From assembly GCA_944382835.1 (NCBI GenBank), contig CALWNP010000023.1, positions 1 to 39,087 of the forward strand: a stretch of DNA of 39,087 nt. Reading direction: 5' to 3'. Each line of letters starts with the position of its first letter. The first letter of the stretch is position 1. Position numbers and translations under genes: made by a program. A model generated the notes under the pieces. The model worked only from the letters and a program-made list of their open reading frames with translations. It searched no databases and was not told where the DNA came from. Positions 31,416 through 39,087 of this stretch are shown piece after piece. The DNA comes from an uncultured Gemmiger sp. Lineage in GTDB: Bacteria > Bacillota > Clostridia > Oscillospirales > Ruminococcaceae.

Positions 31416-32132
31416 ATGGGAGAGATGCTTTCGGTCAAGAACATCAACGTCTACTACGGTTCCATCCACGCCATCAAGGATGTTTCCTTCCATGTGGATG
31501 AGGGGGAGATCGTCACCCTGATCGGTGCCAACGGCGCCGGCAAGACCACCACCATGCACGCGATTTCCGGCCTGCTCAAGCTCAAGAGCGGCGAGATCGA
31601 CTACTGCGGCCAGATCATCAGCAAGATGGAGGCCCACAAGATTATCCGGCTGGGCCTGGCCCAGGTGCCGGAAGGCCGCCGGGTCTTCAGCGGCCTGACG
31701 GTGCAGCAGAACCTGCAGATGGGCGCCTACACCCGCCGGGACGGCAAGGAGGCCATCGCCAACGACTTTGACATGGTCTACGAGCTGCTGCCTCGCCTGA
31801 AGGAACGCCGCAGCCAGCCCGCCGGCACCCTGTCCGGCGGCGAACAGCAGATGCTGGCCATCGGCCGCGCCCTGATGTGCAAACCCAAGATGCTGCTGCT
31901 GGACGAGCCCTCCATGGGTCTGTCTCCGCTGCTGGTCAAGGAGATCTTCAAGATCATCCGGGATGTCAACCGCAACGGGGTGACGGTGCTGCTGGTGGAA
32001 CAGAACGCCAAGATGGCGCTGGACATCGCCAACCGTGCCTACGTGCTGGAAACCGGCACCATCAAGATGGAAGGGGAGGCCACCGAGCTGGCCAACAACA
32101 TCGAGGTCCGCAAAGCCTATCTGGGCTGCTGA
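31416..32132 (+). CDS. livF: branched-chain amino acid ABC transporter ATPase LivF
   Basis: A 238-residue ATPase with MLSVKNINVYYGSIHAIKDV at the start, Walker A GANGAGKTTT, QVPEGRRVFSGLTVQQNL, signature LSGGEQQMLAIGRAL, Walker B LLLDEPSMGLSP and VLLVEQNAKMAL, the LivF pattern. It begins two bases after livG, with GGGAGG at the end of livG as binding site, and closes the liv operon. Confidence 0.95.
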   Translation: MGEMLSVKNINVYYGSIHAIKDVSFHVDEGEIVTLIGANGAGKTTTMHAISGLLKLKSGEIDYCGQIISKMEAHKIIRLGLAQVPEGRRVFSGLTVQQNLQMGAYTRRDGKEAIANDFDMVYELLPRLKERRSQPAGTLSGGEQQMLAIGRALMCKPKMLLLDEPSMGLSPLLVKEIFKIIRDVNRNGVTVLLVEQNAKMALDIANRAYVLETGTIKMEGEATELANNIEVRKAYLGC

Positions 32133-32154
32133 TCCCCGGCTTTTCCAAATAATC

Positions 32155-32199
32155 AAGCGACCCGGAACCTGCCGAAAAGGCGGTTCCGGGTCGCTTTTT
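32155..32199. terminator. bidirectional terminator between livF and the DUF4364 gene
   Basis: AAGCGACCCGGAACC (32155-32169) pairs perfectly with GGTTCCGGGTCGCTT (32182-32196), with an inner TGCC/GGCG part; TTTTT follows on the plus strand. Confidence 0.85.
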
Positions 32200-32220
32200 G
32201 TCTGTATGGGGTGGGGATGC

Positions 32221-32793
32221 TCAGAACATGGCATCCGGTGGGCGTTTGTCGTCCGAAAGGGGCTTGGTCAGGGTGGTGAGCAGCGAAGCGTAGATCTCGC
32301 TGCCCTGGGCGATGAAGCGGTTCTTGACCACCTCGGCGGTCATGGCGTCGGGCATCATCAGCTTTAACTGAAAGACATCCTCACCCATCTCCCCGATGGT
32401 GCAGGTGATCAGATAGCCGTTGTCGCTGCGGCGGACGGTGGCCCGGTTCTGGGCCGCCTTGTGCAGCCAGCCCTGAATCCGGATCAGGGCGCGGATGGCG
32501 CTTTCCCGCACGCTGCGGGGCAGATCCTCGGCCAGGGTGTTGGCCACCACCATCCCCTTGTCGGTGATGCGGTATCCCTCCTGATTTTGGGTGGCCAGGC
32601 CCTGGGCCTCCAGCTCGTTGAGGGCGTTGACAAACTCAAAATAATTGACCAGCTGTTCCTGCAAGATTGCGGTCTGCAGTGCGTCCCGGGTTACCGGGCC
32701 GGTGCTCTTGATCAGATAGCACAGCAAAATGCGGATCTCGGTATCGCTGGTAAGGCCCCCCGGCTTGACACCGGCGGTAAAGGCTTCCGCCAT
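32221..32793 (-). CDS. DUF4364 family protein
   Basis: A 190-residue protein that matches the DUF4364 pattern known in Clostridia: GLTSDTEIRILLCYLIKSTGPVTRDALQ near the start, then a winged-helix-like part (FVNALNELEAQGLATQNQEGYRITDKG) and a C-terminal beta-rich domain (LITCTIGEMGEDVFQLKLMMP). The N-terminal half looks like a DNA-binding fold but no target is known. ATG 32793 follows AGGAAG. It has its own promoter at the end of the S1 gene upstream. Confidence 0.8.
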   Translation of the reverse strand: MAEAFTAGVKPGGLTSDTEIRILLCYLIKSTGPVTRDALQTAILQEQLVNYFEFVNALNELEAQGLATQNQEGYRITDKGMVVANTLAEDLPRSVRESAIRALIRIQGWLHKAAQNRATVRRSDNGYLITCTIGEMGEDVFQLKLMMPDAMTAEVVKNRFIAQGSEIYASLLTTLTKPLSDDKRPPDAMF

Positions 32794-32825
32794 GGCAAAT
32801 CACTTCCTGCAATGGATTTGCCTTT

Positions 32826-32854
32826 ATTATACAGGACCCGGGCTCAACTTACAA
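32826..32854 (-). promoter_or_regulatory. promoter of the DUF4364 gene
   Basis: On the minus strand TTGTAA (32854-32849) and TATAAT (32831-32826) are 17 bases apart. It starts just after the stop codon of the S1-domain gene. Confidence 0.75.
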
Positions 32855-32858
32855 GCGC

Positions 32859-33767
32859 TCAAAAGACGGTTTCGATCTGTTTGCGGCTTTGCGGGGTGGA
32901 GTAGATCCACCGCCGGATGCGCCCCTTGGTCACAAAGTAGTGGGGCTCAAACCGCAGGGGCTGGTTGAGGCTCTTGTTCACCACCACCAGCTTGATCTTC
33001 ATCTTGTCGGGCAGAATGTTCTTGATGTACACGCTCACCGCCTGCCCCGGATGCAGCGAGGCGTCCGGCTCGGCCAGACCGGCCAGGTTGGGGGCAATCT
33101 CGATGAAGACCCCGTAATCCTCCACGCTGCGCACAATGCCCACCACCGTCTCGCCGGCGGCAAAGCAGGCGGCGTTTTCACTCCAGGTGCCCAGCAGTTC
33201 CCGCAGCGTCAGCACGATGCGGCCCTGGGCGTCCCGGTTTTTGATGGCGCAGAGCAGCTGCTGGCCCACCTGAACCCGGTCGGCGGGGGAGGAAATCCGG
33301 GATACCGAGAGGCAGTCGATGGGCAGCAGCGCCGAGATGCCGCAGCCGATGTCACAGAAGGCCCCGAAGTTTTCGATGTGGGTCACGGTGCAGGGAATGA
33401 CGCTGCCGGCCTCCAGGGTGTCCAGATATTGGGTGTGGCAGGCACGCTGGGCGGCGGCACGGGACAGCCGGAACAACTCCTGCCCGTTTTCCTCCCGTTC
33501 CACCCCCAGGATCACAAAGCAGGTGGGGCGGCCCACACGGGTCAGCACCGCAATGTCCTTGATGGTTTCCCCCTGGGGCACATCCAGGCATTCCTCAAAG
33601 GGCATATAAGCCCGGCATCCGCACAGCTCAAAGCGCAGGCGGCGGTTGGTGTCAAAGGCAAGCGCAGTGCTTTGCAGCACCTCGGCGGTGGCGATACAAT
33701 GGTCCAGCTCCTCACGGGTCAGACGGTTGGCGTTTCGGCAAAGCCCTTCGGCACGGTATTCCAACAT
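32859..33767 (-). CDS. S1 RNA-binding domain protein (ribosomal S1-like)
   Basis: A 302-residue protein with two clear S1 OB-fold domains: residues ~120-190 (GSVIPCTVTHIENFGAFCDI) and ~205-265 (GETVVGIVRSVEDYGVFIEI). Residues ~40-115 look like a degenerate third copy (FELCGCRAYMPFEEC). It is shorter than true ribosomal protein S1 and resembles the S1-like proteins of Clostridia, probably binding mRNA or ribosomes. The start ATG at 33767 follows GAGGAAG; longer in-frame extensions read into the divergent gene and lack a binding site. A CCGCAA-CA-TTGCGG palindrome (33795-33808) lies in its leader. Confidence 0.8.
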   Translation of the reverse strand: MLEYRAEGLCRNANRLTREELDHCIATAEVLQSTALAFDTNRRLRFELCGCRAYMPFEECLDVPQGETIKDIAVLTRVGRPTCFVILGVEREENGQELFRLSRAAAQRACHTQYLDTLEAGSVIPCTVTHIENFGAFCDIGCGISALLPIDCLSVSRISSPADRVQVGQQLLCAIKNRDAQGRIVLTLRELLGTWSENAACFAAGETVVGIVRSVEDYGVFIEIAPNLAGLAEPDASLHPGQAVSVYIKNILPDKMKIKLVVVNKSLNQPLRFEPHYFVTKGRIRRWIYSTPQSRKQIETVF

Positions 33768-33841
33768 TTGCGTTCTTCCTCTTTTCTTTGGTTTCCGCAA
33801 CATTGCGGTGGTAAATCTGTATGCAGGGCGGCGGGCGGATA

Positions 33842-33870
33842 TTTGCAAAACGCCCGGGATGGTATATAAT
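33842..33870 (+). promoter_or_regulatory. promoter of the DUF951-prfA transcript
   Basis: A perfect TATAAT (33865-33870) follows TTTGCA/TTGCAA (33842-33848) by 16-17 bases. It is divergent from the S1-like gene. Confidence 0.7.
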
Positions 33871-33903
33871 AGAGCTGTATTTTTGTAAAGGCGGTGAAAC
33901 CAG

Positions 33904-34092
33904 ATGGATGTACAGGTGGGCGACGTGCTGCAGACCAAAAAAGCACACCCCTGCGGGTCCAATCGCTTTGATGTCCTTCGGGTGGGGATGGATTTCAAGA
34001 TCCGCTGCCAGGGCTGCGGGCACGAGATCATGTTGCCCCGGGTCAAGATCGAAAAGAACATCAAAAAGATCATCCGCGGCGGTGAACAGTAG
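33904..34092 (+). CDS. DUF951 family small zinc-binding protein
   Basis: A 62-residue protein with the DUF951 pattern: VGDVLQTKKAHPCGSNRF, then FKIRCQGCGHEIMLPR and a basic Lys-rich end. His15, Cys17, Cys35 and Cys38 could hold a zinc ion. The basic, metal-bound fold suggests nucleic acid or ribosome contact but the function is unknown. ATG 33904 has GGCGG upstream. It precedes prfA by about 36 bases in the same transcript. Confidence 0.85.
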   Translation: MDVQVGDVLQTKKAHPCGSNRFDVLRVGMDFKIRCQGCGHEIMLPRVKIEKNIKKIIRGGEQ

Positions 34093-34128
34093 CCAGGACA
34101 TTTTCACAATCCAGACAAAAGGAGCTTG

Positions 34129-35220
34129 ATGAAAATGTTTGAACAGCTGCGCGATGTGGAGCGCCGGTACGAGGAGCTGGGGCATCGGATGTCCACGCCG
34201 GAGGCGATGCAGGACGCCGCGGCCTATGGCAAGATGACCCGCGATTACAAAGAACTCACCCCGCTGGTGGAGGCCTACCGCCAGTACCGGGCCCTGGAAC
34301 AGGAGATCCAGGAGGAGCAGGCGCTGGTGCACCAGCCCACCGAGGATCCTGAGTTCAACGCTATGGTACAACAGGAGCTGCGCGAAAACAGGAAAAATAT
34401 GGAAGAGCTGGAAGAGAAAATCCGGCTTCTGCTTCTGCCCAAGGATGCCGACGACGACAAAAGCATCATCATGGAGATCCGGGCCGGGGCCGGCGGCGAG
34501 GAAGCTGCCCTCTTTGCCCACAGCCTGTGGCGGATGTATTCCATGTACGCCTCACGCCGGGGATGGCGCTGCGAAACCGTCAGCCTCAATGAGACCGAGC
34601 TGGGCGGGGTGAAGGAGATTGTCTTTTCCATTGAAGGGGAGGGCGCTTACAGCCGCCTCAAGTTCGAGAGCGGGGTGCACCGGGTACAGCGGGTGCCTGA
34701 AACCGAGACCCAGGGCCGGGTGCACACCTCCACTGTGACGGTGGCGGTCATGCCCGAAGCCGAGGAGGTGGAGCTGGAACTGGACCCCAAGGATCTGCGC
34801 ATCGATACCTTCCGCTCCTCCGGCGCCGGCGGCCAGCACATCAACAAGACCTCCAGCGCCATCCGGGTCACCCATCTGCCCACCGGTATGGTGGTGGAGT
34901 GCCAGGACCAGCGCAGCCAGCGGGAAAACAAGGAGCGGGCCCTCAAGGTGCTGCGCAGCCGGCTGCTGCAACAAAAGCAGGAGGCCTACGACCAGGCCTA
35001 CAACGCCCGGCGGCACAGCCAGGTGGGCACCGGGGACCGCAGCGAGCGGATCCGCACCTACAATTTCCCCCAGGGCCGGGTCACCGACCACCGCATCGGG
35101 CTGACGCTGTACAAGATTGACGAGGTACTCGACGGCAATCTGGATCTTCTGGCCGAGCCGCTGATCCTGGCCGACCGGGAGGAAAAACTGAAACAACTGG
35201 ACACCGAGGCCGGGGTTTGA
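34129..35220 (+). CDS. prfA: peptide chain release factor 1
   Basis: A 363-residue class I release factor that reads UAA and UAG. The GGQ hydrolysis motif is at 234-236 ([15 protein letters not shown]) and the stop-codon recognition motif at 190-192 is Pro-Glu-Thr ([14 protein letters not shown]), the PxT form of RF1 rather than the SPF of RF2. Start choice: ATG 34129 has GGAG four bases upstream; ATG 34135 (MFEQL) fits family starts and has the same GGAG ten bases away. The usual partner prmC, which methylates the GGQ glutamine, does not follow. Confidence 0.95.
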   Translation: MKMFEQLRDVERRYEELGHRMSTPEAMQDAAAYGKMTRDYKELTPLVEAYRQYRALEQEIQEEQALVHQPTEDPEFNAMVQQELRENRKNMEELEEKIRLLLLPKDADDDKSIIMEIRAGAGGEEAALFAHSLWRMYSMYASRRGWRCETVSLNETELGGVKEIVFSIEGEGAYSRLKFESGVHRVQRVPETETQGRVHTSTVTVAVMPEAEEVELELDPKDLRIDTFRSSGAGGQHINKTSSAIRVTHLPTGMVVECQDQRSQRENKERALKVLRSRLLQQKQEAYDQAYNARRHSQVGTGDRSERIRTYNFPQGRVTDHRIGLTLYKIDEVLDGNLDLLAEPLILADREEKLKQLDTEAGV

Positions 35221-35262
35221 AGCCCGGCCCGGCGGTTCTGACGGATAAGGGGGAAGAAAACG

Positions 35263-36282
35263 ATGGAAACAAAGGTTTTGCCCATCAATGAAGAGAGCAT
35301 TGCCCTGGCAGCCCGCCTGCTGCGGGAAGGGGAGCTGGTGGCGCTGCCCACCGAAACGGTCTACGGCATTGCCGCCGACGCCCGCAACGGCGAAGCGGTG
35401 AAAAAGATCTTTCTGGCCAAGGGACGTCCCCAGGACAACCCCCTGATCGTCCACATCTGCGGCATGGAGATGCTCCACGGCATTGTGGCCGAGGTGCCCG
35501 AACGGGCCAAAAAGCTGGCGGCCGCCTACTGGCCCGGCCCGCTGACCATGGTGCTGCCCAAGGGACCGGAGGTCTCTCCGGTCACCTGCGCCGGGCTGGA
35601 CACGGTGGGGGTGCGCATGCCCTCCCATCCGGTGGTCCAGCAGGTGATCCGGGCGTCGGGGGTGGCCTTTGCGGCCCCCTCGGCCAACCTGTCGGGCAAG
35701 CCCAGCCCCACCAACGCCCCCGACACCCTGGCCGACATGGACGGCCGTCTGCCCCTGATTCTGGACGGCGGCGAGTGCGCCGTGGGGGTGGAGTCCACCG
35801 TGGTCTCGCTGGTGGGGGAGCATCCCACCCTGCTGCGGCCGGGATACATCACCCTGGAACAGCTGGAAGCTGCACTGGGGGAGCCGGTGGAGGTCAGCCA
35901 CGCCATCCTGGAAAAGCTCCGGGAGGGCGAGGTGGCACGCTCGCCGGGAATGAAGTACAAACACTACGCCCCCAAGGCGGCGGTGACCATCTTGAAAGGG
36001 GACTTCGCCGCCTACCGGGCCTTTTTGCAGGACCATGCCCAGCCCGGCACCTGGGCCCTCTGCTTTGACGGCGAGGGTGCCCAGCTGCCGGTGCCGGCCA
36101 TCGAGTACGGCGCCGAGAATGACGGCGCCTCCCAGGCCCACCGCCTCTTCACCGCCCTGCGGGAGCTGGACAAACACGGCGCCCAGGTGGTCTACGCCCG
36201 CTGCCCCCGCAGTGATGGGGTTTCCATGGCGGTGTACAACCGGCTGATCCGGGCGGCGGCTTTCCGGGTGGTGACGCTATGA
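35263..36282 (+). CDS. tsaC: L-threonylcarbamoyladenylate synthase (Sua5 type)
   Basis: A 339-residue protein with the N-terminal YrdC/TsaC domain (LREGELVALPTETVYGIAADA, IFLAKGRPQDNPLIVHI, SANLSGKPSPT, STVVSL) and a C-terminal Sua5 domain (from about residue 240), so it is the long Sua5 form. It makes threonylcarbamoyl-AMP for the t6A37 modification of ANN-reading tRNAs. The linker has the YKHYAPKA motif typical of Sua5. GGGGGAAG precedes the ATG. It overlaps coaE by 4 bp. Confidence 0.93.
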   Translation: METKVLPINEESIALAARLLREGELVALPTETVYGIAADARNGEAVKKIFLAKGRPQDNPLIVHICGMEMLHGIVAEVPERAKKLAAAYWPGPLTMVLPKGPEVSPVTCAGLDTVGVRMPSHPVVQQVIRASGVAFAAPSANLSGKPSPTNAPDTLADMDGRLPLILDGGECAVGVESTVVSLVGEHPTLLRPGYITLEQLEAALGEPVEVSHAILEKLREGEVARSPGMKYKHYAPKAAVTILKGDFAAYRAFLQDHAQPGTWALCFDGEGAQLPVPAIEYGAENDGASQAHRLFTALRELDKHGAQVVYARCPRSDGVSMAVYNRLIRAAAFRVVTL

Positions 36283-36884
36283 AGGTCATCGGCATCACCG
36301 GGCGCTCGGGATGCGGCAAATCCACCGTCACCAATTACCTGCGGGAACTGGGTCTGCCGGGCATCGACGCCGACCAGGTTTCCCGGGAGGTTCTTTTGCC
36401 CGGTTCTCCCTGCCTGGAACAGTTGAAAAATTCCTTCGGTTCTGATATTGTGGATGAGCAGGGAGTGCTCAATCGCCGGCTGCTGGCCGACCGCGCCTTT
36501 GCCACCCCCGAGGGCACGAGGCGTCTGACCCAGATCACCCACCCCGAAATCCTGCGCCGCATCCACCAGGCGGTGGACGATGCCCGGCGGGCAGGGGAGG
36601 CGTTCTTCTTTGTGGACGGGGCCGTCATCGTCGGCACCCCGTTCCAGGCCTGCTGTGACCGCCTCATCGTGGTCACCGCCCCCTATGAGGAGAGTGTGGC
36701 CCGGATCTGTGCCCGGGACGGCATCGCCCCCGAGATGGCGCGCCGCCGGCTGGACGCTCAGATGCCCGAGGAGCAGCTGTTGGCGGCGGCCGACTACCGG
36801 CTGGTGAATGACAGCACCCCCCAAGCTCTTCAGAAACAGTGCGGGGCCATCCTGGATGCCCTGCGAAAGGAGGAAAATGGCTAA
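36279..36884 (+). CDS. coaE: dephospho-CoA kinase
   Basis: A 201-residue kinase for the last step of coenzyme A synthesis. The P-loop is GITGRSGCGKST, followed by GIDADQVSREVL (substrate-binding Asp), LNRRLLADRAFA, LTQITHPEILRRI and ARDGIAPEMARRRLDAQMP in the lid region. The ATG overlaps the tsaC stop (ATGA) and the gene's end overlaps the next gene by 8 bp, so the three are translationally coupled. Confidence 0.92.
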   Translation: MKVIGITGRSGCGKSTVTNYLRELGLPGIDADQVSREVLLPGSPCLEQLKNSFGSDIVDEQGVLNRRLLADRAFATPEGTRRLTQITHPEILRRIHQAVDDARRAGEAFFFVDGAVIVGTPFQACCDRLIVVTAPYEESVARICARDGIAPEMARRRLDAQMPEEQLLAAADYRLVNDSTPQALQKQCGAILDALRKEENG

Positions 36885-37488
36885 GACAAAAAACAGGATC
36901 AAACACAGTCTCAGCTGGCCGCGGCGGATGATGGTCAACCTGGCCATTGTGCTGCTCTGCCTGGTGGTGCTGGGATGCCTGGTGTTCAGTACCGGGCATG
37001 ACCGCATTGTCCAGCTGGACTACCCCCAAAAATACCAGGAATATGTGGAGTATTACGCCGGCAAATATGACATCGACCCGCTGCTGCTCTATGCGGTAAT
37101 CCGCACCGAGAGCAACTTCAACCCCGATGCCCATTCCGATGCCGGGGCCCGGGGGCTGATGCAGATCACCGAGGTGACTTTCGACTGGATCAAATCCAAG
37201 ATTGCTCCCACCGAGGACCTGACCTTCGACAGCCTCTATGACCCCGAAACCAACATCCGATTCGGCACCTACTTCCTCAGCTACTGCATGCTGCGCTACG
37301 AGGACGATGTGGCCACCGCGGCGGCGGCCTATCACAGCGGCTGGGGCACGGTGGATGAATTGCTGGCCAACCCCGATTACTCTCAAAATGGCGTTACGCT
37401 GGATGATTTCCCCTATACTCAGATGCGGCTCTACGTGAAAAAGGTCACTGGCAGCTACGAGCGGTACCGGGAAATCTATGCGGCATGA
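36877..37488 (+). CDS. membrane-anchored lytic transglycosylase (SLT domain)
   Basis: A 203-residue protein with a basic N-terminus, one membrane helix (about residues 23-43) and an SLT lysozyme-like domain: LLYAVIRTESNFNPDAHSD with the catalytic Glu in RTESNF, AGARGLMQI, NIRFGTYFLSY and AAAAYHSGWGTV. It cleaves the glycan strand of peptidoglycan from outside the cell. ATG 36877 has AAAGGAGG upstream, within the end of coaE. The association with coaE is common in this group of Clostridia. Confidence 0.9.
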   Translation: MAKTKNRIKHSLSWPRRMMVNLAIVLLCLVVLGCLVFSTGHDRIVQLDYPQKYQEYVEYYAGKYDIDPLLLYAVIRTESNFNPDAHSDAGARGLMQITEVTFDWIKSKIAPTEDLTFDSLYDPETNIRFGTYFLSYCMLRYEDDVATAAAAYHSGWGTVDELLANPDYSQNGVTLDDFPYTQMRLYVKKVTGSYERYREIYAA

Positions 37489-37519
37489 TGATAGAAAACA
37501 AATCAAAGGAAGAACCAAA

Positions 37520-38917
37520 ATGGAACAGAGAAACGCAAAGAATCCCGAAACCCTTCTTTACAAGAACAAGTCGGTGGCCGACCTGGCCCCCGATGCACTG
37601 GAGGCAGCCGAAGCCTTCTGCGAGGGCTACAAGGCCTTTTTGAACAACGGCAAAACCGAGCGAGAGGCCGCCCGTTACAGCGAAACCCTGCTGAAAGAGG
37701 CGGGTTACCGTCCCTTTGTGCCGGGCATGGAACTCAAAGCCGGGGATAAGGTCTACAAGATCAACCGGTCCAAGTGCGTGCTGGCCGCCACCATCGGCCA
37801 GAAATCCATGGCCGAAGGCTTCCACCTGAACATTGCCCACATCGACTCGCCCCGGCTGGACCTGCGCCCGGTGCCGCTGTATGAAAAGAGTGATCTGGCC
37901 TATCTGCGCACTCACTATTACGGCGGCGTGCGCAAGTACCAGTGGCCCACCATTCCGCTGGCACTGCACGGGGTAATCTACCGTGCCGACGGCAGCTGCG
38001 CCGAAATCAGCATCGGGGAAAAGGAGAGCGATCCGGTCTTCTGCATCACCGACCTGCTGCCCCATCTGGGCGCCAAGCAGAACGAGAAAAAGCTGCCCGA
38101 CGGCATCACCGGCGAGAATCTCAATGTCCTGATGGGTTCGCTGCCCATTCAGGACAAGGAGGCCGAGGACCGGGTCAAGCTGAACATCCTCTGCCTGCTG
38201 AACGAGGCTTACGGCATCACCGAGGCCGACTTCACCCGGGCCGAGGTGGAGGTTGTGCCCGCTTTTAAAGCCCGGGACGTGGGTCTGGACCGCTCGCTGA
38301 TCGGCAGCTACGGCCATGATGACCGGGTGGACGCCTATCCCGCCCTGATGGCCGAGATGGAGACCAAGAACCCCGCCTACACCACCGTCTGCGTCCTCAC
38401 CGACAAGGAGGAGACCGGCTCCGACGGCGTCACCGGCCTCAACAGCATGTACACCTTCCACTTCCTGCAGCAGCTCTGCGAGACCCAGGGAGTGAACCCC
38501 ATCATCGCCTTCCAGGCCTCCAAGTGCCTGTCCGCCGACGTGACGGCGGGCTATGACCCCAGCTTTGCCGACGCCTTTGAACCCAGCAACGGTACTTATG
38601 CCGGCCGCGGCATTGCCATCTACAAGTACACCGGTGCCCGGGGCAAGTCCTCCACCAACGACGCCTCGGCTGAGCTGGTCAGCTACCTGACCTCCCTGCT
38701 GGAGGACAACGGCATCGTCTGGCAGATCGGCGAGATGGGCAAGATCGACCTGGGCGGCGGCGGCACTGTGGCCAAGTATGTGGCCAACCAGGACATCGAT
38801 ACCATCGACATCGGGGTGCCGGTGCTCTCGATGCACTCTCCCTTCGAGGTGGTGGCCAAGGTGGATGTCTACATGGCATACCGCACCTTCAAGGCCTTCT
38901 GCGAGGATGCCCGCTGA
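37520..38917 (+). CDS. M18 family aminopeptidase
   Basis: A 465-residue metallo-aminopeptidase of the M18 family (bacterial apeA-like form), cytoplasmic, which removes acidic or neutral N-terminal residues. Metal-site motifs are visible in order: NIAHIDSPRLDLRP (first His), GSYGHDDRVDAYP (bridging Asp), TDKEETGSDGV (Glu pair), and VLSMHSPFEV near the end (last His). ATG 37520 has AAAGGAAG upstream; an in-frame ATG at 37478 overlaps the previous gene and is less likely. It is the last gene before a terminator. Confidence 0.93.
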   Translation: MEQRNAKNPETLLYKNKSVADLAPDALEAAEAFCEGYKAFLNNGKTEREAARYSETLLKEAGYRPFVPGMELKAGDKVYKINRSKCVLAATIGQKSMAEGFHLNIAHIDSPRLDLRPVPLYEKSDLAYLRTHYYGGVRKYQWPTIPLALHGVIYRADGSCAEISIGEKESDPVFCITDLLPHLGAKQNEKKLPDGITGENLNVLMGSLPIQDKEAEDRVKLNILCLLNEAYGITEADFTRAEVEVVPAFKARDVGLDRSLIGSYGHDDRVDAYPALMAEMETKNPAYTTVCVLTDKEETGSDGVTGLNSMYTFHFLQQLCETQGVNPIIAFQASKCLSADVTAGYDPSFADAFEPSNGTYAGRGIAIYKYTGARGKSSTNDASAELVSYLTSLLEDNGIVWQIGEMGKIDLGGGGTVAKYVANQDIDTIDIGVPVLSMHSPFEVVAKVDVYMAYRTFKAFCEDAR

Positions 38918-39015
38918 TTGCAGCTTGACAAATCCTTGAACTCAGAACAAAACGGCAGCGCACGAACTGAACTGCACCCCGTCAAGAGGACAGTGAAAAA
39001 ATATAAAGTTTTCCC

Positions 39016-39048
39016 GGCCGGCAGCTTCAGTGCTGCCGGCCGCTTTTT
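39016..39048 (+). terminator. terminator after the M18 aminopeptidase
   Basis: GGCCGGCAGC (39016-39025) pairs with GCTGCCGGCC (39032-39041), then GCTTTTT. The bases from 38918 to 39015 hold no gene I can support. Confidence 0.85.
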
Positions 39049-39058
39049 GTGTTCCGAA

Positions 39059-39081
39059 AACCACTCGCTAGGCGAGTGGTT
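39059..39081. repeat. short perfect hairpin, IS200/REP-like, at the window edge
   Basis: AACCACTCGC (39059-39068) and GCGAGTGGTT (39072-39081) form a 10-bp perfect stem with a TAG loop. It follows the terminator and is not needed for it. Such hairpins occur at the ends of IS200/IS605 elements and as REP sequences; the window ends six bases later, so neither can be confirmed. Confidence 0.4.
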
Positions 39082-39087
39082 CGAAAA

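Overview
The window is a GC-rich (roughly 60-65% by eye) low-redundancy bacterial chromosome segment. Gene order (gdpP-rplI-dnaB, tilS-hpt-ftsH), strong AGGAGG-type ribosome binding sites, TTGACA/TATAAT promoters and the protein families point to a Gram-positive Clostridia member, probably an Oscillospiraceae/Ruminococcaceae gut anaerobe near Faecalibacterium, Gemmiger or Subdoligranulum. That lineage is an inference from style and synteny, not a database match.

Layout. 1-1590: the right end of a prophage or prophage remnant (3' end of an SGNH hydrolase, an M23 peptidase and a holin), stopping at a monocistronic tRNA-Trp(CCA) gene on the minus strand. 1990-6881: a Sel1-repeat protein, a MATE efflux pump with an unusual leader hairpin, and diaminopimelate decarboxylase (lysA). 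6992-8524: minus-strand rnhA-mnmA operon. 8653-20196: a long plus-strand housekeeping run, rnjA-gdpP-rplI-dnaB-tilS-hpt-ftsH-zinc-ribbon membrane protein, starting from a perfect-consensus promoter with a ~320-nt leader. 20242-26262: an accessory seven-gene operon, the most unusual part of the window. 26329-26907: xpt (minus). 27097-32199: a complete branched-chain amino acid ABC transporter (livJ, livHMGF). 32221-33767: two minus-strand genes (DUF4364, S1-domain protein). 33843-38917: DUF951, prfA, tsaC, coaE, a lytic transglycosylase and an M18 aminopeptidase. The right edge ends in a terminator followed by a short IS200/REP-like hairpin.

The best candidate for an undescribed system is 20338-26207: a YtrA-type GntR regulator, then two paralogous copies of a two-gene module (six-helix permease plus a ~475-residue protein with one N-terminal membrane anchor and a large exported domain), then one ABC ATPase and, overlapping it by 4 bp, a 78-residue OmpR-type winged-helix domain with no receiver. 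The layout suggests one ATPase serving a heterodimeric transporter whose two permeases each have a dedicated extracytoplasmic partner, controlled by two small DNA-binding proteins. The substrate cannot be read from sequence; envelope stress or antimicrobial-peptide handling is a guess by analogy with ytr operons.

The rest is mostly core physiology: RNA turnover (RNase J, RNase HI), c-di-AMP hydrolysis (GdpP), replication (DnaB), tRNA modification (TilS, MnmA, TsaC), purine salvage (Hpt, Xpt), translation (L9, RF1), proteolysis (FtsH) and amino acid uptake. Very long antisense open frames lie opposite most genes; they are by-products of GC-rich codon use and are not annotated.
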